Shown here: positions 34,586 to 45,309 of the stretch, piece by piece
How the letters are laid out: every line of letters begins with the position of its first letter
Position numbering within the stretch: the first letter of the stretch is position 1
Assembly (NCBI RefSeq): GCF_004358185.1
Contig: NZ_SMUV01000071.1
Location: 186,001-250,000, forward strand
Source: Antarcticimicrobium luteum
GTDB taxonomy: Bacteria > Pseudomonadota > Alphaproteobacteria > Rhodobacterales > Rhodobacteraceae
Direction: 5' to 3'
Length of the DNA stretch: 64,000 bases
Made by a program: the position numbers and the translations under genes
Notes under the pieces: model-generated
Database searches by the model: none
The model's input: only the letters and a program-made list of their open reading frames with translations
Told to the model about the DNA's origin: nothing

Positions 34586-35187
34586 TGACGCTGGAGCCCG
34601 GGTTCTACGACGTGCCTGCGGGCATGGTGGCAACGGTGGTGACCCATCTGGAGATGCGCGCCCCGGCCGCGCCGCGCCCGGTGCCGACGCCCGAGGGCGT
34701 CAGCCTGACCCGGATCGCGGCACCTGCGCCCGGCTGGTACCGCGACCTCTTCACCCGGGTGGGCGGCCAGGACTGGCTGTGGTTCTCGCGCCTCGGGCTC
34801 GATGACGCCGGGCTCTCGAGCATCCTCTGCGATCCCGGCGTTGACGTCTGGGCACTGGAAAAGGACGACCGCGCCGAGGGGCTGCTGGAGCTGGATTTCC
34901 GCGAAGAGGGCGCCTGCGAGCTGGCCTTTTTCGGAGTGACGCCGGCGCTGATCGGTTCCGGCGCCGGACGGTTCATGATGAACGCGGCAATCGAAACGGC
35001 CTGGGCGCGGCCGATCACCCGCTTTCACGTGCACACCTGTACGCTCGACAGCCCCGGCGCGCTGGGGTTCTATCGCCGCAGCGGCTTTACACCGATCCGC
35101 CAGCAGGTGGAGATCGCCCCGGACCCGCGGCTGAACGGCAACCTGCCGCGCGAGGCCGGGCCGCATATCCCAATCTTCGAAGGCTGA
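34585..35187 (+). CDS. GNAT family N-acetyltransferase
   Basis: 200 residues. The acetyl-CoA region is in the C-terminal half (ELAFFGVTPALIGSGAGRFMMNAAIETAW) followed by the typical VHTCTLDSPGALGFYRRSGF motif. The start ATG at 34585 shares one base with the stop of the preceding kinase (TGATG); a GTG three bases earlier is possible. The acceptor substrate is unknown. Confidence 0.85.
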   Translation: MTLEPGFYDVPAGMVATVVTHLEMRAPAAPRPVPTPEGVSLTRIAAPAPGWYRDLFTRVGGQDWLWFSRLGLDDAGLSSILCDPGVDVWALEKDDRAEGLLELDFREEGACELAFFGVTPALIGSGAGRFMMNAAIETAWARPITRFHVHTCTLDSPGALGFYRRSGFTPIRQQVEIAPDPRLNGNLPREAGPHIPIFEG

Positions 35188-35212
35188 GCCGGGCCGGTCG
35201 CCCCCCGCGCCC

Positions 35213-35407
35213 TCAGCCGCCCAGACGCAACAGGGCGGTTCCGACGGTGACGCGGACCGGACCGCAGCCCTGCCCCACCGACATACGCCCCCTTGGACCG
35301 GCGGTCCCGACACCGACCCCAAGGTTCACATCGACGGGTTGCTTGCACTCTTCGCACCCGGTCAACAGCAGGGCCGCCACAATCAGCAGAATCGATCGGA
35401 TTGGCAT
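35213..35407 (-). CDS. small lipoprotein
   Basis: 64 residues with a short lipoprotein signal (MPIRSILLIVAALLLTGC, lipid Cys18) and a glycine/valine-rich mature part with two further cysteines (CEECKQP) and one later Cys. GGAGG lies seven bases before the ATG, supporting real translation. No function can be given. Confidence 0.7.
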   Translation of the reverse strand: MPIRSILLIVAALLLTGCEECKQPVDVNLGVGVGTAGPRGRMSVGQGCGPVRVTVGTALLRLGG

Positions 35408-35479
35408 CGGTACACCTCCGGCAACCTCCCCAACGATAACGTGGCGGCTGCCGCCGACAAAGGGAAATGACCGGCCGGT

Positions 35480-35965
35480 CTACCCCAGATAAGGCGCGAA
35501 TTCCTCGACCACCTTTTCGTAGACCGCACGCTTGAACGGGACGATCCGCTCCACCAGATGCGCCGGCTCCTGCCATCGCCAGGTGCTGAATTCCGGGTGT
35601 TCGGTTTCGATGTTCACCTGATCGTCGCGGCCAGTGAACCGCATCAGAAACCATTTCTGTTTTTGCCCGCGATAGCGGCCCTTCCAGATATGCGGCACCA
35701 GATCCTGCGGCAGTTCATAGGGCAGCCACTGGGCGCTCTCCGCCACGATCTCGACCAGATCGGCGGTCACCCCGGTCTCTTCCCACAGCTCGCGCAGCGC
35801 CGCCTCCTGCGGGGCCTCACCCTTGTCCACCCCGCCCTGGGGCATTTGCCAGGCCTCCTCGTAGCGGTCGCGGCGCTGACCGACAAAGACATGGCCTTCG
35901 GCGTTCATCAACATCACGCCCACACAGGGGCGATAGGGCAGCTTGGCGATTTCATCAGGGGTCAT
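35480..35965 (-). CDS. rppH: RNA pyrophosphohydrolase
   Basis: Nudix enzyme of 161 residues that removes pyrophosphate from mRNA 5' ends and starts RNase E decay. The Nudix box runs from [16 protein letters not shown] through LWEETGV (about 45-67). [21 protein letters not shown] is the RppH-type N-terminus. It stands alone, between a small lipoprotein gene and the divergent fadH. Confidence 0.94.
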   Translation of the reverse strand: MTPDEIAKLPYRPCVGVMLMNAEGHVFVGQRRDRYEEAWQMPQGGVDKGEAPQEAALRELWEETGVTADLVEIVAESAQWLPYELPQDLVPHIWKGRYRGQKQKWFLMRFTGRDDQVNIETEHPEFSTWRWQEPAHLVERIVPFKRAVYEKVVEEFAPYLG

Positions 35966-36027
35966 CCGGGCGGCTCCTCACTTGCCCGCCCTGTCTAGCG
36001 CCTGTTCCGCGCGGTGCAAGCGGGTGA

Positions 36028-38118
<2,091 letters not shown>

Positions 38119-38197
38119 GGGGACGATCCGCCCCGGTCCCGCCTCTCCTCGGCTCGAGAGAGAGGCGGTGTCCGGGCTGAGGCGCCAGAGCCGCCTG

Positions 38198-38545
38198 TCA
38201 CCCCTCGTGCGCGGCGCGGCTGTCCTGCGGCGCCTCGGCGCGGTCGTTCATCCCGTAGTCACGCAGCACATGCGCCACCCGCAGACGGTAGTCCGCGAAC
38301 AACCCGCCGCGCCCTTTGGCCTGTGCCGCGCGATGCGCGGAGAGCTTGCGCCAACGTGCCACCGCCGCCTCGTCCTCCCAGAAGGAGATCGACAGCAGTT
38401 TGCCCGGCCGGGTCAGGCTCTCGAACCGTTCGACCGAGATGAATCCCTCGATCTGCTCGGCCAGCGGGCGCATCTCGGCGGCGATATCGAGATAGTCGGG
38501 CTGACGCCCATCGGCCGGTTCTACTTCGAATATGATGGCGATCAT
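38198..38545 (-). CDS. antibiotic biosynthesis monooxygenase (ABM) domain protein
   Basis: 115 residues with one ABM ferredoxin-like domain: IIFEVEPADGRQPDYLDIA, then FISVERFESLTRPGKLLSISFWEDEAAVARWR and HRAAQAKGRG. These small dimeric proteins act as heme- or quinol-linked monooxygenases or have no known role. The start at 38545 follows GGAG; it is divergent from the LysR gene and may be its target. Confidence 0.85.
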   Translation of the reverse strand: MIAIIFEVEPADGRQPDYLDIAAEMRPLAEQIEGFISVERFESLTRPGKLLSISFWEDEAAVARWRKLSAHRAAQAKGRGGLFADYRLRVAHVLRDYGMNDRAEAPQDSRAAHEG

Positions 38546-38660
38546 CGGGTCTTCTCCATTTGAGCATGCGGCCCACTTTCGCTCCGCCGAGGGGCGCGTG
38601 CAACCGGCCCCCGGATCATCGCGGCCTGTTTCCACGACCGGAACGATCCCTGTGAAAACC

Positions 38661-38678
38661 GCGATATTATCCCATCGC
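38661..38678. promoter_or_regulatory. candidate LysR-type operator
   Basis: The inverted repeat GCGAT-ATTATCCC-ATCGC lies in the 201-base gap between the divergent ABM and lysR genes. Size and AT-rich centre fit a LysR box, but the arms are short. Confidence 0.3.
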
Positions 38679-38746
38679 CGCCGCGATCTTGCCCAGATTG
38701 AGCCGGATAACGGAGCCTGCAAGACACCGAAACCGAGGATGATGGC

Positions 38747-39652
38747 ATGGACCGACTGACCGAAATGGAAGCCTTTGCCAATGTGGTGGATCAGGGCGGA
38801 TTCACCGACGCGGCCAAGAAGATGGGCATCTCCAAATCGGCGGTGTCCAAGCATGTCTCCAGCCTCGAGGCGCGGCTGGGCGCCCGCCTTCTCAATCGCA
38901 CCACCCGCCGTGTAAGCCCGACCGAGATCGGCCTGGCCTATTACGACCGCGCCCGCAGGGTGCTGAACGACGCCGGCGAGGCCGACGCGCTGGTCACCTC
39001 GATGCAGTCGGCGCCCTCGGGGTTGCTGAGGATTTCCGTGGCCACCGATTTCGGCGTCAATCTGCTGTCGCCGGTGCTGTCGGACTTCCTGTCGGATTTC
39101 CCCGAAATCACCGTGAACATGGTTCTGAACAACCGTTTTGTCGAACTGATCTCTGAGGGGTTCGACATGGCGATCCGCATCGGCGAACTTGAGGACAGCT
39201 CGCTTCGTGCCCGCAAGCTGACCGAAACCACAAAGCGGCTGATCGCCAGCCCGGCCTATATCCAGAAATTCGGCCGTCCGCAGAAGATCGACGATCTGAA
39301 CGAGCACAAGCTGCTGCATTACTCCAACCAGTCCAGTGGCAATGTCTGGAAACTGACCGCCTCCTCCGGCGAAAAGCGGCAGGTGCGCACCACCGGCTGG
39401 CTCAGCGTCAATGACGGGCAATCGTTGCTCAACGCCGCGATTTCCGGGCTCGGGATCGCCTATCTGCCCAGCTACCTCTACGCTCAGGCGATGCAGGAGG
39501 GGCTGGTCGAGGATGCGATGCCCTCGCTCCCGGTCGAGACGCTGGGCGTCTATGCGGTCTATCCGCCTGGCCGTTTCACCCAACCCAAGGTGCGCGCTTT
39601 TATCGATTTCCTGGTCCACGCCTTTGCCGACAAGGGCCCGACCGAGTGGTAA
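38747..39652 (+). CDS. LysR family transcriptional regulator
   Basis: 301 residues. N-terminal winged helix-turn-helix (FTDAAKKMGISKSAVSKHVSSLEARLGARLLNR region, about 18-50) and a periplasmic-binding-like effector domain. GEAD-to-S spacing and the 'DFGVNLLSPVLSDFL' region place it in the CrgA/DmlR-like group. The start follows GAGG. A strong intrinsic terminator follows. The divergent ABM gene is the probable target. Confidence 0.92.
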   Translation: MDRLTEMEAFANVVDQGGFTDAAKKMGISKSAVSKHVSSLEARLGARLLNRTTRRVSPTEIGLAYYDRARRVLNDAGEADALVTSMQSAPSGLLRISVATDFGVNLLSPVLSDFLSDFPEITVNMVLNNRFVELISEGFDMAIRIGELEDSSLRARKLTETTKRLIASPAYIQKFGRPQKIDDLNEHKLLHYSNQSSGNVWKLTASSGEKRQVRTTGWLSVNDGQSLLNAAISGLGIAYLPSYLYAQAMQEGLVEDAMPSLPVETLGVYAVYPPGRFTQPKVRAFIDFLVHAFADKGPTEW

Positions 39653-39686
39653 CGAGTTTCATGTTGCTTCCCTTGGCAACCCGCCT

Positions 39687-39715
39687 GCCCCCGTGTTCCG
39701 CACGGGGGCTTTTTT
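39687..39715 (+). terminator. intrinsic terminator of the LysR gene
   Basis: A 9-bp stem GCCCCCGTG/CACGGGGGC with loop TTCCG, followed by a run of six T (39710-39715). It lies 35 bases past the LysR stop, and the T-run overlaps the stop of the convergent OmpA-type gene. Confidence 0.93.
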
Positions 39716-40670
39716 ATTCCACCGGCAACAACAGCGCCTCGACCCGGCGATTCTTCTCGCGCCCTTCGCGGGTCAGGTTCGAGGCGACCGGCGCGAGATA
39801 GCCCATCCCCTCGGCCGCCACCCGCTCGGGCGACACGCCATAGGTGTTGACCAGCCGATCGCGCACGGTCCCGGCCCGGCGTTTCGACAGCGAGATATTG
39901 GCCTCCAGCGCACCGGTGCTGTCGGTATGGCCGACCAGAACCACCCGATAATCCGGGTTGGCGGCGAGAAAAACGGCGATGCGCGAAAGCGACTCAAAGG
40001 GGCCCGGCCCCAGCGCGTTGGCGCCGGTGCGGAAATCCAGATCGCCCAGGATGACATGGCCCTCGGTCATCAGCGCGCCGATCAGGGGCGGTGTCACCGG
40101 TCCCGGTTCCGACCCCGGTTCCGACTCCGGCCTCGGCTCCGGCTCCGGGGATTGCGGAACTTCGGCGGGCGTCTCGTGAACCCCGGGCGCCACCGGCAGG
40201 AGGTGGATTTCCTGGACATAGGCGCTGGAGCCGCTGCGGCTGACCAGCAGGCTCAGCACCTCGTCTCCGGTGCGGACGGCCGAAAGAAACCTGAAATCCC
40301 CGATATCCACATGCATCTGCGGGGCCAGGGCGACCTCGGTCCCAAAGCGGAAATCGAAGCCGCCGCAGGCGCTGGCCTTGCATTCGAACACGACCTCGTA
40401 TCCGCCAGTTACCAGTTGATCGCGCAGCGGCGCCAGAATCTGCAGCGGCGTGGACACGCCGCCGTCCAGGCGCCAGGTGCGGCGCTCCACCTGCCCCTCA
40501 TAGACCTGCGCCGGCACCGTCGTTCCGTCAAAGGGCGCAAGCGGCAGCGCATAGCTGTCCAGCGGCACGATCCGTTCGGACAGGAGACGCGCGCCGAACG
40601 GCATGTCCAGCGCAAGCGCCGGAGCCGAAGCAGCCGCCAATAGGGCACAAAAGGCGGCCGCCCGGATCAT
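39714..40670 (-). CDS. OmpA-family protein with N-terminal beta domain
   Basis: 318 residues: a signal peptide (to about ALA-21), a soluble domain of ~150 residues, a Pro/Glu/Ser linker (SPEPEPRPESEPGSEPGP), and a C-terminal OmpA domain (VLVGHTDSTGALEANISLSKRRA, NRRVEALL) that binds peptidoglycan. The start at 40670 overlaps the previous gene by ATGA. It is the last gene of a four-gene overlapping chain and its stop lies in the T-tract of the convergent terminator. Confidence 0.87.
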   Translation of the reverse strand: MIRAAAFCALLAAASAPALALDMPFGARLLSERIVPLDSYALPLAPFDGTTVPAQVYEGQVERRTWRLDGGVSTPLQILAPLRDQLVTGGYEVVFECKASACGGFDFRFGTEVALAPQMHVDIGDFRFLSAVRTGDEVLSLLVSRSGSSAYVQEIHLLPVAPGVHETPAEVPQSPEPEPRPESEPGSEPGPVTPPLIGALMTEGHVILGDLDFRTGANALGPGPFESLSRIAVFLAANPDYRVVLVGHTDSTGALEANISLSKRRAGTVRDRLVNTYGVSPERVAAEGMGYLAPVASNLTREGREKNRRVEALLLPVE

Positions 40671-41239
40671 CTGAACTGCGCGTGATACTCGTCGTTGGGC
40701 CACATGGCCGTGGCGCTGGCAACGCGGTTGGTCATGTTGAAGAACCCGGCGACATTGGCGATGTCCCAGATATCGCGGTCGGAAAAACCCGCCTCGCGCA
40801 GCGCCTGACGATCATCTTCCTCGATCGTATAGCTTTCGGTGGTCATCTTGGCGGCGAAATCCAGCATTGCGCGCTGGCGTGCGTCCAGATCGGCCACCCG
40901 GTAGTTGATCGCCAGCATCTCGCCCAGCATCGGATCGCCCGACAACTGCCGAACTGCCGCGCCATGGGCCACAATGCAGTAGAAACAGCGGTTGATCGAC
41001 GAGACCACCACCGCGATCATCTCGCGCTCCAGCTTGCTCAGCCCGCTGTGGGCAAGCATCAGATCGTTGTAGATGCCGGTAAAGGCGTTCAGCTTGTCGA
41101 CGTCGAAGGCGTTGGCCCTGAGCACGTTGGGGATCAGCCCGAGCTTTTCGGTGCAGATGTCGAAATATTTCTGCGTCGCCTCGGGCAGCGGATCGACCAT
41201 AGACAGGTCGAGCGCGGTGGGCGGTTTTCGGTCGGTCAT
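40667..41239 (-). CDS. peroxidase-related / carboxymuconolactone decarboxylase (AhpD-fold) protein
   Basis: 190 residues of the AhpD-like all-helical fold with the redox pair CFYCIVAHG. ATQKYFDICTEKLGLIPNVLRA at the start and AMLDFAAKMTTESYTIEEDD are usual for the 'uncharacterised peroxidase-related' group. Probable thiol-dependent peroxide reduction, unproven. Starts at 41239 with an ATGA overlap on the preceding GNAT gene. Confidence 0.87.
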   Translation of the reverse strand: MTDRKPPTALDLSMVDPLPEATQKYFDICTEKLGLIPNVLRANAFDVDKLNAFTGIYNDLMLAHSGLSKLEREMIAVVVSSINRCFYCIVAHGAAVRQLSGDPMLGEMLAINYRVADLDARQRAMLDFAAKMTTESYTIEEDDRQALREAGFSDRDIWDIANVAGFFNMTNRVASATAMWPNDEYHAQFR

Positions 41240-41976
41240 CGGCGGGTTTCCTCCCCTTGCCATATTCGGTAGTGATACTGTCCCACTACAGACATGCCGA
41301 GCCTGGAATACAAGGCATTCGCCCCGTCATTTTCGCGGGTGCAGACCACGGCGAGGGTATGGGCGCCCTGTTTTTCCGCCCAGTGCGCCGCGCCGCGCAT
41401 CATCCACTGTCCAAGCCCCTGCTTGCGCTGATGCGGCAGGATCTCCAGCGCATGCAGCATCGCCACGCCGTCATGTATGGCGACAAAGGCGGTGCCGCCC
41501 GGCTTGTCGTTGAAACGCGCCAACAGCCCGGTCTTGGGTCCCTCGGCACGGGCCATCACCGCCAGACGCGCCGGGCCGATCCCGGCCTCGGCCCAGATCT
41601 CGCGCATGATTGCCAGCGGCTCCCAGACCTGCAGCACGGTGACGCGGGGGATCGGTATATCGGTCAACTGGCCAATCGGGCAGGCATAGGCCGACACCGG
41701 ATCCTTCACCGCATAGCCGCGCGCCTCCAGCAGGGCGTCGAGATCCCCGTCGCCCGGGCGGATCATGAACAGCGGGGTCTGGCCCATGGCGCGCATCGCC
41801 TGTTCCGCCCCGGCGATGTCGCCGGCGGTCGCGGGCCCCGCGGCCGAAGCCGCCGAGACCCGGCTGCCGCCGCCCTGCCCCTCGCGCAATATCCAGGGGC
41901 CCTGCCTGACATAGCGGGCCGCCGGCCATGTCCCGTCGATCACATCGAATAGCCAGGGGGCGGTCGGCTCGCTCAT
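41236..41976 (-). CDS. GNAT family N-acetyltransferase
   Basis: 246 residues. A degenerate N-terminal half is followed by a GNAT domain with LEILPHQRKQGLGQWMMRGAAHWAEKQGA (acetyl-CoA loop QRKQGLG) and CTRENDGANALYSRLGM. The acceptor is unknown. It is linked by ATGA overlaps to the molybdopterin-binding gene before it and the AhpD-fold gene after it. Confidence 0.87.
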   Translation of the reverse strand: MSEPTAPWLFDVIDGTWPAARYVRQGPWILREGQGGGSRVSAASAAGPATAGDIAGAEQAMRAMGQTPLFMIRPGDGDLDALLEARGYAVKDPVSAYACPIGQLTDIPIPRVTVLQVWEPLAIMREIWAEAGIGPARLAVMARAEGPKTGLLARFNDKPGGTAFVAIHDGVAMLHALEILPHQRKQGLGQWMMRGAAHWAEKQGAHTLAVVCTRENDGANALYSRLGMSVVGQYHYRIWQGEETRR

Positions 41977-42695
41977 CCCTCCAGATCCCGGGAAAGACGG
42001 GTCACGGCGGCGTCCACCCGCGCCCCGTCGCTGCCGCGCACCACGATATTGGCGCCGAACACGCCGTCCTTCTGGAACGGGTAGCAGCCGATGGAGAGGT
42101 CGGAAAACTCGGCCGCCAGCGCCCCCAGCGTCGCCGCGATCTCGCCCTCGCCGCGCATCACCCGCAGACTTTGCGATAACAGCGGCGCCCCCCCGGTGAG
42201 CGTCGGCAGAAGGCTGGCCACCATCGCCTCGAACACCGCCGGGACGCCGGCCATCACATGGACGTTCTCGAGAGTGAAACCGGGCGCCGTGGAAACCGGG
42301 TTGTCGATCAGCGCCGCCCCATCGGGGATGCGCGCCATCCGCAGCCGGGCCGCGTTCAGCTCCAGCCCCGTGGTCTTGTAGTGCGCCTCAAGCAGCGCGC
42401 GGGCGTCGTCGCGCACGTCGATATGCGCGTCAAAGGCCGCGGCGATGCAATCGGCGGTGATATCGTCATGGGTGGGGCCGATGCCGCCGCTGGTAAAGAC
42501 GTGATCAAAGCGCGACGACAATGCGCGCACCGCGCCGGTGATCGCCTGCGCGTCGTCGCTGACCACGCGAACCTCCTGCAGGGCGATCCCGTGTTTGGTG
42601 AGCTCGCCCGCGAGGTAATACATATTGGAATCGCGTGTGCGCCCGGACAGGATCTCGTCCCCGATCACAAGCATGGCGGCGGTTGGATTGGTCAT
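41973..42695 (-). CDS. CinA-N / MoCF-type molybdopterin-binding domain protein
   Basis: 240 residues. The N-terminal MoaB/Mog-like domain has IGDEILSGRTRDSNMYYLAGEL and FTSGGIGPTHDDIT, the family marks. It lacks the C-terminal nicotinamide-nucleotide amidase domain of full CinA. It may bind a nucleotide or pterin; the function of the stand-alone form is unclear. First gene of the overlapping chain, divergent from sfsA. Confidence 0.88.
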   Translation of the reverse strand: MTNPTAAMLVIGDEILSGRTRDSNMYYLAGELTKHGIALQEVRVVSDDAQAITGAVRALSSRFDHVFTSGGIGPTHDDITADCIAAAFDAHIDVRDDARALLEAHYKTTGLELNAARLRMARIPDGAALIDNPVSTAPGFTLENVHVMAGVPAVFEAMVASLLPTLTGGAPLLSQSLRVMRGEGEIAATLGALAAEFSDLSIGCYPFQKDGVFGANIVVRGSDGARVDAAVTRLSRDLEG

Positions 42696-42757
42696 GGTGC
42701 CCCTTCCCTCAGGTCGCGGTCTTGAAGGGCCGCGCCGGCAGGTATAGGCCGGGTTTC

Positions 42758-43450
42758 ATGCGCTTTCAAACCCCACTTGTCCCGGCCCGGCTGATCAGAC
42801 GTTACAAGCGGTTCCTGGCCGACTGCCGGCTGGAGGACGGGCGCGAGGTGACGGCCCATTGCGCCAACCCCGGCTCGATGATGGGTCTGGCCGATCCAGA
42901 GATGAAGATCTGGCTGGAGCCCAACGACGACCCGAAGAAAAAGCTGAAATTCGGCTGGCGGCTGGTCGATCATGAAAACGGCCATTTCACCGGCGTCGAC
43001 ACTTCGGTTCCCAACCGCGCCCTGCGCGCCGCGCTTGAGGCGCAGCAGATAGCACCGCTGGCCGCCTACGGCACGGTGCGGCCGGAGGTCAAATACGGCC
43101 AGTCCAGCCGCATCGACTTTCTGCTCAACGAGCCGGGTTTGCCGGATGCCTATGTCGAGGTGAAATCGGTGACTCTGTCCCGCGCGCCGGGGCTGGCGGA
43201 GTTTCCCGACAGCCGTACCGCGCGCGGCGCCAAGCATCTGGACGAGCTTTCGGACATGGTGCGCGCGGGTCACCGGGCGCTGATGCTCTATCTGATACAG
43301 CGCACCGATTGCGACCGCTTCGAACTGGCCCGCGACATCGACCCCGCCTATGGCGCGGCGTTCGACCGGGCGCAGGCGGCGGGGGTGGAAAGGCTGGTTT
43401 ATACCACCCGGATCACCCCGCAGGACATCACGCTGGATCACGCGCTTTAG
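42758..43450 (+). CDS. sfsA: SfsA family DNA/RNA nuclease-like protein
   Basis: 230 residues with the SfsA signature: LVPARLIRRYKRFLADCRLEDG, HCANPGSMMGL, PNRALRAALE, and the nuclease-like core RIDFLL...YVEVKSVTL. First described as a sugar fermentation stimulation protein; the fold is that of PD-(D/E)XK nucleases. The start at 42758 (MRFQTPLVP) is canonical; upstream in-frame codons are antisense to the CinA-like gene. Confidence 0.93.
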   Translation: MRFQTPLVPARLIRRYKRFLADCRLEDGREVTAHCANPGSMMGLADPEMKIWLEPNDDPKKKLKFGWRLVDHENGHFTGVDTSVPNRALRAALEAQQIAPLAAYGTVRPEVKYGQSSRIDFLLNEPGLPDAYVEVKSVTLSRAPGLAEFPDSRTARGAKHLDELSDMVRAGHRALMLYLIQRTDCDRFELARDIDPAYGAAFDRAQAAGVERLVYTTRITPQDITLDHAL

Positions 43451-43516
43451 GCGCCGGACTCAGCCCCTCTGGCAACTCTGCTGCAAAGGCATTAAAATAT
43501 TGTGCAACGGCAGAAA

Positions 43517-44341
43517 ATGGAGCCTTCATTGAACAACGAATTTCGTGGCCGTCTGACCAGGGACGGCATCCGGATACACGATCAGGCCGATTTTGCGGGG
43601 ATGCACAAGGCCGGGCATCTGGCCGCACAGATCCTGGACGAAATCGCCGAGCACGTGTTTCCCGGCCAGACCACCGGAGAGATCGACCGCATCATCGAGG
43701 ACAAGGTGAATGCGGCTGGGGCGACATCGGCCACGATCGGCTACAAGGGGTACAAGCACGCCAGTTGCATCAGCGTCAATCACGTGGTCTGCCATGGCAT
43801 CCCCGGCGACAAGAAGCTGAAGGACGGCGACATCCTGAACATCGACGTGACCGTGATCGTCGATGGCTGGTTCGGTGATACCAGCCGGATGTATGTGGCC
43901 GGCAAGCTCAGCCGCAAGGCGGAGCGCCTGATCCAGGTCACCCACGACTCGCTGATGATCGGGATCGAGTCGGTCAGGCCCGGCAACACCTTTGGCGACA
44001 TCGGCCACGCGATCCAGGTCTATGTGGAAAGCCAGCGGATGAGCGTTGTGCGCGATTTCTGCGGTCACGGTCTGGGCCAGGTGTTCCACAGCAAGCCGAA
44101 CGTGCTGCATTACGGCCGCCCGGGCACCGGCGCGGTGCTGGAGGAAGGCATGTTCTTCACCATCGAGCCGATGGTGAACCTCGGCCGCCCCGAGACCAAG
44201 ACGCTGGCCGACGACTGGACAGCGGTGACGCGTGACAAATCACTCTCGGCGCAGTTCGAACATTCGGTGGGGGTGACTGCGGATGGCGTCGAAATCTTCA
44301 CCCTGTCGCCGGCAGGACGGTTTCACCCGACCTACGGCTGA
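43517..44341 (+). CDS. map: methionine aminopeptidase, type I
   Basis: Removes N-terminal methionine from nascent proteins. 274 residues. Metal ligands are in IDVTVIVDGWFGD (two Asp), FCGHGLG (His), FTIEPM (Glu) and QFEHS (Glu). ATG at 43517 is taken as start because it lies near the family N-terminus; a GTG at 43502 is in frame and no clear ribosome binding site separates them. A strong hairpin terminator follows. Confidence 0.95.
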   Translation: MEPSLNNEFRGRLTRDGIRIHDQADFAGMHKAGHLAAQILDEIAEHVFPGQTTGEIDRIIEDKVNAAGATSATIGYKGYKHASCISVNHVVCHGIPGDKKLKDGDILNIDVTVIVDGWFGDTSRMYVAGKLSRKAERLIQVTHDSLMIGIESVRPGNTFGDIGHAIQVYVESQRMSVVRDFCGHGLGQVFHSKPNVLHYGRPGTGAVLEEGMFFTIEPMVNLGRPETKTLADDWTAVTRDKSLSAQFEHSVGVTADGVEIFTLSPAGRFHPTYG

Positions 44342-44364
44342 GCCGCGCAGGACCCCGGAAAAGG

Positions 44365-44391
44365 AAAAGGCAGGCCTTGCGCCTGCCTTTT
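44365..44391. terminator. map terminator
   Basis: A perfect 11-bp inverted repeat, AAAAGGCAGGC then CTTGC loop then GCCTGCCTTTT. With A-run on one side and T-run on the other it can act for both strands, serving map and the convergent small gene. Confidence 0.92.
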
Positions 44392-44414
44392 GTGTGTCCG
44401 GCGGATGAGTCCGG

Positions 44415-44576
44415 TCACTGGATCGTCAGCGTCATCGCCTTTTGCACGTGGTAAGGGGCGGCGGAAAACCGCGCCTCGTTCTTCTGCCCCGCATCGGAGG
44501 CATAGAGCGCCACGGCGCCGGCGAAGAGGGCGGTAAGGGCGATCGCGCCCAGCAGAGACACACGCAAACCAGTCAT
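44415..44576 (-). CDS. small single-pass membrane protein
   Basis: 53 residues with one hydrophobic helix (VSLLGAIALTALFAGAVALYA, about 6-26) and a polar C-terminal tail. The start at 44576 has a GA-rich upstream sequence (GAGCGAGAAAA). Longer in-frame readings add a basic, AT-rich segment that looks untranslated. Function unknown; the AT-rich leader 44577-44640 probably holds its promoter. Confidence 0.55.
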   Translation of the reverse strand: MTGLRVSLLGAIALTALFAGAVALYASDAGQKNEARFSAAPYHVQKAMTLTIQ

Positions 44577-44748
44577 TTTTCTCGCTCGTTTTGTTTTTGT
44601 TATTCGGTTATTTTTTGATCGGACCGCCGAGATAGGCATCTTTCGCCCGGGATACGAGGGGGCAGCACAGGAAGATCCGCCTGTCGTCGCGTCACAAATC
44701 CGTTACTATCGGCAAGATCGAAGCGATCGTGGCCAGCCCCGCCGCGCC

Positions 44749-45309
44749 CTACCCCGCGTCCCCGACCTCAAGCAGAGTCACATGGGTTTCGCCATATCGG
44801 CGCCGCTCAAGCAGGGCAAAGCCGGCCGGCGGCTCCATCGGTGCGCTTTCTTCCCAGACGATCAGCGCACCGGGGGCGAGCCAGCCGCCCGCCAGCGCAG
44901 CCATCAGTGCCTTTTGTCCCATGCCCTTGCCATAGGGCGGGTCCAGAAAGACCAGATCGAAGGGGTCTGTATCACATTTCGCCGGTTTGGTGGCGTCGCG
45001 CCGGATCAGGCGGGTCTCTGCCCCGCTGCGGGTGATCTCGACATTCCGGCCGATCAGCCCCTGCGCCACCCGGCCGCTTTCGACAAAGGTGACATGCGCC
45101 GCGCCGCGCGACAGCGCCTCCAGCCCCAGTGCGCCGGTGCCGGCGAACAGGTCCAGCACCCGTGCGCCGGGAATCACGCCATAATGGGTCAGCACCGAAA
45201 ACAGGCTCTCGCGCACACGGTCGGTGGTGGGGCGCAGATGTGCGCCCGCGTCCCCCTTGCCGACCGAGGCGAGCGTGCGGCCGCGAAACTGTCCGGCGAT
45301 GACCCTCAC
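44749..45309 (-). CDS. rsmD: 16S rRNA (guanine966-N2)-methyltransferase
   Basis: 186 residues. Class I methyltransferase with the SAM motif VLDLFAGTGALGLEALSRG and catalytic LDPPYGKG (N6/N2-type DPPY). N-terminal MRVIAGQFRGRTL is typical of RsmD, which methylates G966 of 16S rRNA. It overlaps the preceding reductase gene by ATGA. Confidence 0.94.
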   Translation of the reverse strand: MRVIAGQFRGRTLASVGKGDAGAHLRPTTDRVRESLFSVLTHYGVIPGARVLDLFAGTGALGLEALSRGAAHVTFVESGRVAQGLIGRNVEITRSGAETRLIRRDATKPAKCDTDPFDLVFLDPPYGKGMGQKALMAALAGGWLAPGALIVWEESAPMEPPAGFALLERRRYGETHVTLLEVGDAG

